Shown here in pieces: positions 10,459 to 19,966 of a DNA stretch of 64,000 bases (its first letter is position 1; each line of letters starts with the position of its first letter). The translations under genes were made by a program, and so were the position numbers. The stretch is from Lentisphaerota bacterium. Its GTDB lineage: Bacteria; Verrucomicrobiota; Lentisphaeria; Victivallales; Victivallaceae. Under the pieces are notes generated by a model. That model ran no database searches and was not told where the DNA came from. It saw only the letters and a program-made list of their open reading frames with translations. The DNA is taken from positions 62,001 through 126,000 of the forward strand of contig SUVS01000002.1 in the NCBI GenBank assembly GCA_015061885.1, in the 5' to 3' direction.

Positions 10459-12780
10459 TCAAAACTTTATGGCACATGCTCCGGCTATCGGACGGCAGTG
10501 CAGGAGATCGGCTTTCAAGTTGCGTGGAGCGTAATATTTTTCTTCCAGTACCCGGGTCAGTTCATTGACTGCGTTACTGCGTATCAGCACCATCATACAT
10601 CCGCCCAGACCTGCTCCGGCAAGCTGTGAACCGACTACGCCGGGAACACTGTTTGCCAGATCTGCCATCAAATCTATTTCCGGCAGACTGCACCGGTAAC
10701 TGCCCGGCTGCCGCCACAACCGGGCGGCTTCGGCTTTTGCCGCATCGCCGGATTGGATGTCATTGGCAAGTTTCAGCAATGCCGCGTCGGATGTATCATA
10801 AAAATAATCACCGAGCATATTGCCGTTGCCGTCAAAACATTTTACCCGGTCGCCGTTATGCGATATATTCATCATTTCTCCTGCTTCGGCAATGTTGTTT
10901 GCCAGACACTCCACAAACCGTGCGGAGCGTTCGCACTCTGCCAAGCCGTACAGAACCACCCCGCGGATGGGGTAAAGGCCGTCGGCGGGCGGGTTGTGGT
11001 TTTGCCAGAACTGCTGTAAATCGACTGCCGGGAGCATTTTTTCCAACTCACTGCGGGTGGCGTATTCCGGCAGACGGAGCAGGAGTTTGTAGAGCCAATC
11101 CAGCGGTATATTGAGTTTGGCACAGCTGAAATCCCGCAAATGGTGCAGGGTTTGAGCGTATTGCGGAAAGAATTTTTTCAGCAGCAGCAAACCTATGCGG
11201 TAACAGCTTACCCGGTGGTTGAACTGGTCTTTGGCGTTGCCGCTTTTGCGGGCCTGTATTTTGCTGTCGCATACTATCAATGAATGATCCGGCGGAAAGT
11301 TGACCATCTTTTCGATGGCAAAATCAAAAAATCCCACCTTTACTACTTTGTTACATTCGCCCAGTTTTACCGCCGCATGGTCTGCCGCTCCGCCGCGGGT
11401 TCCGACGAACCATTCGCCTTCGCCGCAAAGCGTTACCAGTTTATCCGGCTCCAGATCCAGCCGGTTTGCCCCCACCACGGCTTCGGCAGTACCCACTACC
11501 AGCGTGGAAGATGAACTCAACCCCGCCGCCATCGGCACATTGCCGGAAACGATCATATCCATGCCGTGAAGTTTTTTATGGTCAAAGTGTTTCTGGAACC
11601 GCAGGAATACTGCTTTTATGTAATCCGCCCAGTTCACACCGTATTGCTTGAGCAAACGGGCAAGTTTCTTACTGCCGACCAAGGTCTGCCAGTCATCCCA
11701 CGGCAGATCCCGCACCAGTTCGCCGATGGAAAATTCTGCCGGAGCAAATTCTGCATTGAGATTGAACAGCGTTACCCGGTCATCGTTCCGCACCTTTACC
11801 GCCATAAGCGTTTCGCAACCGATGGTCATGAGGTTGCAGTTGCCGCCCTGATGATCCACATGCCGCCCCATGATGTTGACTCTGCCGGGCGAGCGGATCA
11901 CTGAAACCGACGCGTTCTCTCCCCAGCGGCAGGCGGCACACTCCAGGAGTTCGTGCAAACGCTCTTTCTGGCGTTGCATAACTTGCGGATCATTGCCGTA
12001 AAGCTCATTTATCCGTTTTAATAAAACGCTGTGGGTTCTGCCGTCAACAGCGGTCAGCCAATCCTGAATGGTGTGATATTCTGCGGGGTCGGGTTTTTCT
12101 CCGGCAAGCCCCTGTTGCTGCCTCAAAAGTTCAGCGGCTTGCAAAAATTCTTCGGGGTTGTTGAATCCGATCACCTGCGAAAAATCATTTATTTTCAGAA
12201 TACATTCCCCGCCGGGTGGATTCATGATTTCAGCAAGTTTACCCAGCTGGACTTCGTTATCCGGCGAAAAATCCTCCTGCAAATAAAGTTCCTGCAAACC
12301 CCGGCGTATATCGCCGAGTCTGCCGAGAAAAATAGATAAAAGCTGCCGGATATTGCGAGTTTCGTCGATCAGCTGCAATCCGGCAAGTTTGACCGGGTGC
12401 GTATGGTAAAATTCCAGTAATTGCTCTATGACTTCCGCCGCCACGATCCGGTGGCCGGGAACTGTCAAAATGAGCGTATCATCTGCTATGTTTGACGGCA
12501 ATGAATTTACCGCACAATTCAACGCATCCGCCGGGCCCAGCAAACTGGCCTGATAGGCGTAATTGACTTTGCCGAAACGCCCCGCCAGAGCTTTCATTAC
12601 CTGTTCAGCCGATGCTCCGGTCACGACTGTATGCGAATGTATATGAGCGTTTTCCAACGCTTCCAGCACCCGGACGATCACCGGCTTGCCCAGAAGCTCC
12701 AGACAAACCTTGTTGGTGTGCCGGGAGTTCATGCGGCGGCTCAATCCTGCCGCCAGAACAACTGAATGAATACTCTGCAT
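10459..12780 (-). CDS. Fused sugar nucleotidyltransferase-like domain plus galactokinase-like GHMP kinase
   Basis: N-term VVLAAGLSRRMNSRHTNKVCLELLGKPVI...LGPADALNC; C-term SPGRVNIMGRHVDHQGG (galactokinase signature), PMAAGLSSSSTLVVGTAEA, QLAGAGLGGCMMVL. Confidence 0.82.
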   Translation of the reverse strand: MQSIHSVVLAAGLSRRMNSRHTNKVCLELLGKPVIVRVLEALENAHIHSHTVVTGASAEQVMKALAGRFGKVNYAYQASLLGPADALNCAVNSLPSNIADDTLILTVPGHRIVAAEVIEQLLEFYHTHPVKLAGLQLIDETRNIRQLLSIFLGRLGDIRRGLQELYLQEDFSPDNEVQLGKLAEIMNPPGGECILKINDFSQVIGFNNPEEFLQAAELLRQQQGLAGEKPDPAEYHTIQDWLTAVDGRTHSVLLKRINELYGNDPQVMQRQKERLHELLECAACRWGENASVSVIRSPGRVNIMGRHVDHQGGNCNLMTIGCETLMAVKVRNDDRVTLFNLNAEFAPAEFSIGELVRDLPWDDWQTLVGSKKLARLLKQYGVNWADYIKAVFLRFQKHFDHKKLHGMDMIVSGNVPMAAGLSSSSTLVVGTAEAVVGANRLDLEPDKLVTLCGEGEWFVGTRGGAADHAAVKLGECNKVVKVGFFDFAIEKMVNFPPDHSLIVCDSKIQARKSGNAKDQFNHRVSCYRIGLLLLKKFFPQYAQTLHHLRDFSCAKLNIPLDWLYKLLLRLPEYATRSELEKMLPAVDLQQFWQNHNPPADGLYPIRGVVLYGLAECERSARFVECLANNIAEAGEMMNISHNGDRVKCFDGNGNMLGDYFYDTSDAALLKLANDIQSGDAAKAEAARLWRQPGSYRCSLPEIDLMADLANSVPGVVGSQLAGAGLGGCMMVLIRSNAVNELTRVLEEKYYAPRNLKADLLHCRPIAGACAIKF

Positions 12781-12810
12781 AGACTTTTGAAAATGAGTTG
12801 GTACTCTGTA

Positions 12811-13389
12811 TCAGAAATTATCTTCCGGGAAGAGTTTATGAGCATCTTCCCGCTTGTTGTTGTTGAAAAAACGGTAGTTGTCGTTGGCATACTTTACGAT
12901 CTGTTGAGCCCTTGCCGCATCCACATCCAGCGGCAGTTCCACCCATGTTTCTTCGCCGGTGGATACTTCGCGGGGGCGTAATTCGCCGAAATACAATCCG
13001 TCGAGCATGATCGCCACCGGTTCATTGCGGCTCAAAGCGGTGAGCTGCATCCACATCATTCTGCCCTTCAAGTCAGGCTTGAGGAAAATACGGTAGAACC
13101 CTTCTTTGCCCGGTACCGGTTTGGCGGCGGCATCAATAATAAAGTGCGACGACATCATCGGATACCGTTCCAGTACCCGGGTCACACCGTTGGGCATACG
13201 CAAAGGCATCTCGCCCTGCAAATTACCGCGGGGGTAAGCTACCTCCCGGTGGAATGAAAGCATAAACACAGCCTCTTTGGGTTTATCCAGCCCCAGCAAA
13301 CGCTCCAGTTCTTCAGCGGAACACCCGCACAGAAAACCGGCGGCGGCAAAAGCAAAAAGCAAAACTCTCAATTCAGATAAACGGCTCAT
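12811..13389 (-). CDS. Putative lipoprotein of unknown function
   Basis: N-terminal signal with lipobox-like FLCGC, no recognised domain. Confidence 0.6.
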   Translation of the reverse strand: MSRLSELRVLLFAFAAAGFLCGCSAEELERLLGLDKPKEAVFMLSFHREVAYPRGNLQGEMPLRMPNGVTRVLERYPMMSSHFIIDAAAKPVPGKEGFYRIFLKPDLKGRMMWMQLTALSRNEPVAIMLDGLYFGELRPREVSTGEETWVELPLDVDAARAQQIVKYANDNYRFFNNNKREDAHKLFPEDNF

Positions 13390-13620
13390 AATTCTGTACT
13401 CCTGTGTGTTTTTTTACTGCAACATTCTTGAATATACACGCTTAAGTTCACAATTCAACCCGTAATCACCATTAAAAGCGTAAAAAAATAGTTAAAGAGC
13501 TGTTTATGATACTTGCAAACCATCAAATACCGGGTTATATTTCAGCAATGCAAATAAGAAATGTAAACAATATTGCTGAATATCAGCATTATGACCGTAT
13601 AAACAGAAGGATCTACAATC

Positions 13621-14049
13621 ATGAAAATCATCCAGTTATCGCTTTTTGTGGAAAACCGTCCCGGTGCTTTGAACGATGTCTGCCGTACTCTTGAAGAAAA
13701 TAATATCAATATCAGTACGCTTTCGCTTGCCGATACCAAGGCTTTCGGTATTCTGCGTTTGCTGGTCAAAGAACACGAAAAGGCAAAGCAGGTTCTGGAA
13801 GCCGCCGGTTTTGTGGTCAAAACCACCGAAGTATTGGCGATTCCGGTAGCCAACTGCCCCGGCGGTCTGGCTCAACTGCTGGATACCTTGAAGGATTGTC
13901 AGGTCGAATACATGTATGCCTTTACCACCGAAGTACACGACAAGGCGGTGATGGTCTTCCGTTTTGCCGATCCGGACAAGGCTCTGGAAGCATTGAAAGT
14001 CTCGCACAGCGATATTATCCGCGAAGCCGAACTCTTTAAACTTGCCTGA
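13621..14049 (+). CDS. Tandem ACT-domain protein
   Basis: IIQLSLFVENRPGALNDVCRTLEENNINISTLSLADTKAFGILRLLV and a second ACT-like half. Confidence 0.8.
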   Translation: MKIIQLSLFVENRPGALNDVCRTLEENNINISTLSLADTKAFGILRLLVKEHEKAKQVLEAAGFVVKTTEVLAIPVANCPGGLAQLLDTLKDCQVEYMYAFTTEVHDKAVMVFRFADPDKALEALKVSHSDIIREAELFKLA

Positions 14050-14073
14050 CCGTAACAGAGGGTTTTTAAGATC

Positions 14074-14442
14074 ATGTATGAATTGGAAATAACCAAACAG
14101 TTTTCCGGAGCCCACAGCCTGACCGGATACCCCGGTGACTGCCGCAAACTTCACGGGCACAACTGGCAGGTAACAGTATATCTGCAAGCCGGTAAACTCG
14201 ATGAGATCGGCATTGCTCTGGACTTCAAGATATTGAAAAAAGAACTCAACGAAGTGATCGACCGTTTCGACCATGTTTACCTCAATGATCTTCCGGAGTT
14301 TGCCGAATGTAACCCCACCAGCGAAAATATTGCCCGCATCATCTATTGCGAACTGGGTAAACGGCTCAACGATGACCGGATCAAAGTAAATAAGGTCAGC
14401 GTGGAAGAATCCCCCGGCAGCCGGGCAAGCTATTTTGAGTGA
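14074..14442 (+). CDS. queD: 6-carboxytetrahydropterin synthase (QueD)
   Basis: FSGAHSLTGYPGDCRKLHGHNWQVTVYL, LDFKILKKELNEVIDRFDHVYLND, NPTSENIARII. Confidence 0.92.
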   Translation: MYELEITKQFSGAHSLTGYPGDCRKLHGHNWQVTVYLQAGKLDEIGIALDFKILKKELNEVIDRFDHVYLNDLPEFAECNPTSENIARIIYCELGKRLNDDRIKVNKVSVEESPGSRASYFE

Positions 14443-15116
14443 GTTTTATGCCGCAGGAAAATCTTTTTTTGAATGTGGCAGAAACTTTTGCCAGTATTCA
14501 GGGCGAGTCAACCCACGCGGGCAGACTCTGCTTTTTCATCCGTCTTGCCGGTTGCAATCTGGCGTGCAGTTATTGCGATACATGTTATGCTCAAGCCGAA
14601 AACTCCGGCAAAGACCGTTCCATTGCTGAACTGGTTGCCGAAGTTAAAGCAAGCAATATAAAACTTGTAGAAATTACCGGCGGTGAACCGGCGTTGCAGA
14701 AAAACACTCCCGCTCTGGCACAGGCATTGCTTGATGAAGGCTTTGAAGTGCTTATGGAAACCAACGGCTCGGTAAGGCTTGATCTCTTTCCGGCAGAGCT
14801 GAAAAAAATCATAGATGTAAAGCTCCCCTCCAGCGAAATGCACGAAGCCAATGATATTGTCAATTACCGTTTTCTCCGTCCCGGCGATGAACTTAAATTT
14901 GTTGCCGGAAGTCTGGATGATCTGGAATACGCGTACAGCTGGATAAAACGCTGGGAGCTGGAAGATAAGAATGTGCCGCTGATATTCAGTGCGGTTTTCG
15001 GTATGATCGAACCGGCACAGATCGTTGAATGGCTGCTGAAAAGAAATATCCGCAACAGCCGTATGCAGCTGCAAATGCACAAGTTCATCTGGAACCCGGA
15101 AAAACGCGGCGTGTGA
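14439..15116 (+). CDS. queE: 7-carboxy-7-deazaguanine synthase (radical SAM, QueE)
   Basis: FASIQGESTHAGRLCFFIRLAGCNLACSYCDT, VEITGGEPALQ; overlaps the queD stop. Confidence 0.92.
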   Translation: MSFMPQENLFLNVAETFASIQGESTHAGRLCFFIRLAGCNLACSYCDTCYAQAENSGKDRSIAELVAEVKASNIKLVEITGGEPALQKNTPALAQALLDEGFEVLMETNGSVRLDLFPAELKKIIDVKLPSSEMHEANDIVNYRFLRPGDELKFVAGSLDDLEYAYSWIKRWELEDKNVPLIFSAVFGMIEPAQIVEWLLKRNIRNSRMQLQMHKFIWNPEKRGV

Positions 15117-15268
15117 GCTTGCAACAGTGCGGAACTTTATGCAATTTGCCGCATACATTGTCCTCCTCCTGCAAATGCTTCCACCCGCACCAGGGCGGAC
15201 AAACCGGCGTGGCAAGCCGGTGATGCGGTTTAAATACAAATTTGAGTGATTTTTGATTTTCCGCAGAC

Positions 15269-15298
15269 TTGACAATCTTAATTTTGCACCTATATTAT
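15269..15298 (+). promoter_or_regulatory. Sigma-70-like promoter upstream of purQ (TTGACA-18-TATTAT)
   Basis: TTGACA 15269-15274, TATTAT 15293-15298. Confidence 0.5.
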
Positions 15299-15358
15299 AC
15301 AATAATATTATTGTTGTTGTATTGAAATACAAAGTTAAATATAAGGGATAAATCAGTT

Positions 15359-16150
15359 ATGAGTAAAGTCAAAGCTCTGGTCATCACCGGTTTCGGTTTG
15401 AATTGCGAAAAAGAGACCACGGCGGCATTTGAATATGTCGGTGCAGAAGTCAGCATGGTGCATCTCAATGATCTTATTGCCGGCAAGCGTTCACTCAAGG
15501 AGTTTCAGATATTGGCGTTTATCGGCGGATTTTCTTTCGGCGACCATCTCGGTGCCGGAACGGTTTTTGCCAACCGGGTGCATTTCCGTCTGCATGATGA
15601 ACTCAAAGAATTTATTGCCGACGGCAAACTTATCATCGGTATCTGCAACGGGTTCCAGACCATTTCCCGCCTGGGGATCGTGCCGGCACTCAACGGCAAT
15701 TACTTTGTTCAGCAGGCAGCTCTGGCACACAACGATTCCGGGGTTTTCCGCGATGACTGGTGCGTATTGCGTGCCAATCCGGCAAGTCCGTGCGTTTTCA
15801 CCAAAGGCATCGACCTCATCCGCCTGCCGCTGCGTCACGGCGAAGGCAAATTCGTTGCCGATGATGCCACGCTCAAGCAGATCGAAGCGAAAAATCTGGT
15901 GGCGTTCCGCTATGCCAATGCCGACGGCAGTCTGGCAACAGAATTCCCTGCCAATCCCAACGGTTCACTCAACAGCATTGCCGGTATCTGCGACGAAACC
16001 GGCAGAGTTTTCGGCTTGATGCCGCACCCGGAAGCATTCCTTTCGCCCTACAACTCGCCCACCTGGACTGCCGATCAGCTTAAAGGCGATCTGCCCAAAG
16101 AAGGCGACGGGGTGGCGATCTTCCGCAACGCGGTCGAATATCTGGCGTAA
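15359..16150 (+). CDS. purQ: Phosphoribosylformylglycinamidine synthase glutaminase subunit PurQ
   Basis: VKALVITGFGLNCEKETTAAFEYVGA, FIGGFSFGDHLGAG, LIIGICNGFQTISRLG, GLMPHPEAF. Confidence 0.9.
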   Translation: MSKVKALVITGFGLNCEKETTAAFEYVGAEVSMVHLNDLIAGKRSLKEFQILAFIGGFSFGDHLGAGTVFANRVHFRLHDELKEFIADGKLIIGICNGFQTISRLGIVPALNGNYFVQQAALAHNDSGVFRDDWCVLRANPASPCVFTKGIDLIRLPLRHGEGKFVADDATLKQIEAKNLVAFRYANADGSLATEFPANPNGSLNSIAGICDETGRVFGLMPHPEAFLSPYNSPTWTADQLKGDLPKEGDGVAIFRNAVEYLA

Positions 16151-16188
16151 ATTTACACGGGGTTCAATTTATAGAAAGAGGCAAAAAG

Positions 16189-17280
16189 ATGAAATTTACT
16201 GTAAGCAGAGAAAAACTCCTCAAGGCCCTCCAGCGGGTGAACAGCACTATCGGCAGCCGCAACACTTTGCCGATATTGGGTAATGTATTGGTGGAAGCCG
16301 CCGATAATGTTGTAAGCCTGACCACCACCGATCTGGAAATCCGCATCATGACACGGCTTGATGCCGAAGTGGAAATTGCCGGTGCAACGACTATTCCCGC
16401 CAAGCGTCTGCTGGCGTTGGTCAACAATTTTGAAGATGCAATGGTAACGATCAGCAGTGACGAGCGTCATCATGCGGAAGTTACCTGCGGTACGAGCTGC
16501 TTCAAACTTCTGGGCATCGCCCCCGAAGATTTCCCCGGTGCCGGCGAATTGAATGTTATCCGCACGATCACTTTCAAAGGTGCTGACCTCAAGCGTATGC
16601 TGGGGCAGATCATCTACGCCATCACGCTCAACGACAGCCGTAAAGTTCTGCATGGTATGCTGTTCAGTATGCACGACAATCTTGTCACCATGGTGGCGAC
16701 CGACAGCAAGCGTCTGGCCATGACCGAACGCAATGTGGAAAATGTTTCCGGCAGCAACGGCGACTGCATCATACCGCTTATGGCGGCACAGGAAATCAAG
16801 CGTCAGGCGAATCCGCAGGAAGATGTAACGCTGGAAATCGGCGAAAAATCCGCCCGATTCTCCACGGCGGATACTGTACTGCTGACCAAACTTATTGAAG
16901 GCAATTACCCCAATTACCGTCAGGTCATTCCCGCTGATTTCAAACAGCAGATCCCGATCGCAACTTCGGCACTGCTCGGCAAGATCGAGCTGGTTCAGCA
17001 GGTTTTGGCAGACAGCACCGGATGTGTGGTGCTGAACTTTACCGAAGGCAAGTTGGAACTGCGGGCGGCAAGCAACGAAATCGGCGAAGGTTCTGCCGAA
17101 CTGCCGGTGGAATTTTCCGGCGATCCGTTGACCGCATCGTTCAATCCGGCATTTCTGGCTGATCCGCTGCGTTTTGCCGACTGCGAGATCATGACCTTCA
17201 AGATGAATGACGGTTTCAGCCCGGTCGCCATTGACGGCGGCGACGGTTTTGTCTATGTAATCATGCCCATGCGTCATTGA
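16189..17280 (+). CDS. dnaN: DNA polymerase III beta sliding clamp
   Basis: MKFTVSREKLLKALQRVNSTIGSRNTLPILGNVLVEA...GFVYVIMPMRH. Confidence 0.95.
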   Translation: MKFTVSREKLLKALQRVNSTIGSRNTLPILGNVLVEAADNVVSLTTTDLEIRIMTRLDAEVEIAGATTIPAKRLLALVNNFEDAMVTISSDERHHAEVTCGTSCFKLLGIAPEDFPGAGELNVIRTITFKGADLKRMLGQIIYAITLNDSRKVLHGMLFSMHDNLVTMVATDSKRLAMTERNVENVSGSNGDCIIPLMAAQEIKRQANPQEDVTLEIGEKSARFSTADTVLLTKLIEGNYPNYRQVIPADFKQQIPIATSALLGKIELVQQVLADSTGCVVLNFTEGKLELRAASNEIGEGSAELPVEFSGDPLTASFNPAFLADPLRFADCEIMTFKMNDGFSPVAIDGGDGFVYVIMPMRH

Positions 17281-17320
17281 TATTGCCGCATTGAGCATAT
17301 AAATAAGTGCGTCCGTAAAT

Positions 17321-18373
17321 ATGATCGGCGAATTCAGAGCTTTGAATTGGCGTTCATTTGAACGGACGCACTGGTTTTTTGAAGAGAAAAACCTGCTGGT
17401 GGGCTGCAACGGCAGCGGCAAGAGCAACTTGCTGGAGGCGTTGGGTTTTCTGGGGATATTACGCAGTTTCCGCACCGCAAAAATCAGCGAACTCATACGC
17501 AATGATACGCAGGAATTTCATCTGCGCGGCGTGTGGCAGGAAAGCAAAAGCAAAACTGTTCTGGAAACCGGCATGACCGCAGCCGGTGAACGCTTACTGC
17601 TGGTCAACGGCAGCCGTGAACGCTCCGGCAGAGATTTTATCCGGCACTTTTTCCCGGTGGTATTTGCTCCGGAAGATATGGAAATAGTAAGCGGCACACC
17701 GGGCGTAAGACGCCGCTTTTTTGATATGACAGCCAGTCAGATCTCTGACAGTTATGTAAATATATTGCACGATTACATCGCCGCGTTGAAACTGCGTAAT
17801 ATGCTGCTGAAAAATCCCCGTAAAATTGATTTGGCCAAGCTGGAGGCATACGAAGGATTGATGGCATTTGCGGCGGCGGAACTGACGGAACGGCGGCAGA
17901 AATTCATAATGGAATTCAACCGTATGCTTTCGGCGTTGGCTCCGTCGAAAGCAGAACAAATCTCCATAGAGTATCACCCGCAGTGCAGTGCCGGTGCCGA
18001 AAGTTATCTGGCTTTGTTTGCCCGCAACCGCGGCCGCGAAATGGAAAAACGCACCACGCTGACCGGTTGTCATCTGGATGATTACCGGTTCTGTCTTGCC
18101 GGCAGGATCATGCGGGGCTTTGCCAGCAACGGGCAGAACCGCATGGCGGCATTGAACAGCAAACTGGCGGCGGCAAGGATGCTTATGCAGAATCACGGAG
18201 CAGAAAAATTAGTGGCATTGGTAGATGATGTTACCGGCGAACTCGATAAAAAGCACCGGGAGATGTTTTTTGAAACTATTGCACCATCCGGTCAGCTGTT
18301 TTTTACCTATACAAGCGTGCCGGATGACAGATTTTTCAAGGATGCCAAAGTGCAGAAAATCACCCGTGATTGA
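17321..18373 (+). CDS. recF: DNA replication and repair protein RecF
   Basis: LVGCNGSGKSNLLEALGFLG Walker A, VVFAPEDMEIVSGTPGVRRRFFD, LVALVDDVTGELDKKHREMFF; directly follows dnaN. Confidence 0.92.
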   Translation: MIGEFRALNWRSFERTHWFFEEKNLLVGCNGSGKSNLLEALGFLGILRSFRTAKISELIRNDTQEFHLRGVWQESKSKTVLETGMTAAGERLLLVNGSRERSGRDFIRHFFPVVFAPEDMEIVSGTPGVRRRFFDMTASQISDSYVNILHDYIAALKLRNMLLKNPRKIDLAKLEAYEGLMAFAAAELTERRQKFIMEFNRMLSALAPSKAEQISIEYHPQCSAGAESYLALFARNRGREMEKRTTLTGCHLDDYRFCLAGRIMRGFASNGQNRMAALNSKLAAARMLMQNHGAEKLVALVDDVTGELDKKHREMFFETIAPSGQLFFTYTSVPDDRFFKDAKVQKITRD

Positions 18374-18448
18374 ACCGAAAAAACCCGCAGTTTGCGGATA
18401 TAAAAAATAACCGACTGAAAACAATATCAAAAATCAAGGAACAGGAAA

Positions 18449-18952
18449 ATGTTTTATAAAAATGCACCCTTCGCCCGCTATATGCTTCTGATAACGCTTT
18501 TGCTGGAAGGCGTATGGTTTTTTCTGACCTGGGCTTTGATGTTCAAGAGCAGTAAGGCGTGGCTGGCAAGCACAATACTGCTGCCGGTGGTGGCTCTGAT
18601 TTTTCACTTTACTCCGGCGGAAAAACGCTCACTTTGCACCGGAAAAGATTTGAAACTGCTCAACGATCTGGCCAGAGGAGCATTTTTTGCCACCGCCTCA
18701 TTCACGGTAATGATTCTGCTGGGGATTTGCAAATATCTGTCGGCAAACCTGATAAAAAATTATCTTTTTTATGTACTTATCGGGCAGTTTGCTCTGCATG
18801 TATTTGCGGTGCTGACCTTTACGGCTCTGGCGGTGCTTGCCCCCCCGGATGCCCGTAAAAAGCCAATCAAACTGGCAATAGCCATTTACATAGTAAGCAC
18901 CCTCATGCAGTTGATAGTCTTTCCGGAAACCATGACGGTCATCAGCAGATAA
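18449..18952 (+). CDS. Hypothetical membrane protein
   Basis: 167-aa ORF with several hydrophobic segments, same strand as recF. Confidence 0.5.
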   Translation: MFYKNAPFARYMLLITLLLEGVWFFLTWALMFKSSKAWLASTILLPVVALIFHFTPAEKRSLCTGKDLKLLNDLARGAFFATASFTVMILLGICKYLSANLIKNYLFYVLIGQFALHVFAVLTFTALAVLAPPDARKKPIKLAIAIYIVSTLMQLIVFPETMTVISR

Positions 18953-19081
18953 AACCTTTGTTGCAGTTCTAATATTTTTGTCTCATCGGCAGACATCCAA
19001 ACTATTACCGGTAAACCATTTTCCGGTAAAATCATGCATTATATAGCAAATATCAAGTAAACTTATGTCTGCTATCGGCTG

Positions 19082-19966
19082 TTAAAATCTCAATAATTGC
19101 TGTTCCATATATCGTGTACTGTTATCCGATATGACGGAATAATTCAAAAATAATGCTTCTTCGACCGGATGTCTGTTATCAACAGTTCCACCGATATGGT
19201 AATAGTGTTTTTGCGTGTGCAAACAAAAATGTTTTGAATATTGTTCTATATATTTATTTTCCCGGAACTCGTTACCTTTCCAGGTAGAAAGAATAAAGTC
19301 AGACTGTATTTTGGTCAATAACTCAAGCAACTTCAACTCATTTTGTTCAGTCCATTGATTAAAATAATCCGTATGTCTATCTATGTATGGCGGGTCGCAA
19401 TATAAAAAGTCATCGGGAGTCAGCATAGAAAAGGTTTTTTCAAAATCCTGACAAATAAAATCAAACTTTTTTATTGCAAGAATCTGGCGGACAGCCATAA
19501 CTTGATTGACTATTTTTGTTATATATGCTTGAACAAAACGCTCCGGTTTGCGACAAAAAGGAACATTAAAATTTCCTTTACTATTAAAACGCATCACACC
19601 ATTAAAGCATGAACGATTGAGAAACAAAAAATCCAAAGGCGAATGAGTCCTGTTAAACCGTTCTCTTACCAGATAATAATAAGATTCCCCTTCTTTTTTC
19701 AACAGACTTCCCTCTTGTATCAGGTGTTCTCTGACAGAAATTTCCGTAATATCTCCTGATTTTAAAGCTGAATAAAAAGCTATAAGATGCGGGTTATTAT
19801 CACACAGCAGAGCATTTTCTGGTAAAATATTAAATGCAACCACACCAGACCCCATAAAAGGTTCAACCCACCTTTTATAACTTTTATTTTGAGATAAAAG
19901 TTGAATTTTTGGAACCAACTTTGTTTTGATACCCTGGCATTTTATAGGCGGGACAATCACGCTCAT
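19082..19966 (-). CDS. D12-class N6-adenine DNA methyltransferase, M.EcoRV-like
   Basis: VPPIKCQGIKTKLVPKI, WVEPFMGSGVVAFN, LDFLFLNRSCFNGVMRFNSKGNFNVPF, FLYCDPPYIDRHTDYFNQW; overlaps the nuclease gene. Confidence 0.9.
   Translation of the reverse strand: MSVIVPPIKCQGIKTKLVPKIQLLSQNKSYKRWVEPFMGSGVVAFNILPENALLCDNNPHLIAFYSALKSGDITEISVREHLIQEGSLLKKEGESYYYLVRERFNRTHSPLDFLFLNRSCFNGVMRFNSKGNFNVPFCRKPERFVQAYITKIVNQVMAVRQILAIKKFDFICQDFEKTFSMLTPDDFLYCDPPYIDRHTDYFNQWTEQNELKLLELLTKIQSDFILSTWKGNEFRENKYIEQYSKHFCLHTQKHYYHIGGTVDNRHPVEEALFLNYSVISDNSTRYMEQQLLRF

Noticed and set aside
15165-15205. Reverse strand resembles the SRP RNA core (CTGGTGCGGGTGGAAGCA versus CAGGTCCGGAAGGAAGCA)
   Set aside because: The GNRA tetraloop and adjacent base pairs are not preserved and no flanking SRP helix was found.
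18985-19078. Imperfect inverted repeat ATCGGCAGACAT...ATGTCTGCTATCGG at the edge of the restriction-modification genes
   Set aside because: Short and imperfect, with no matching copy seen at the other edge (20776-20890), so not supported as a mobile-element boundary.
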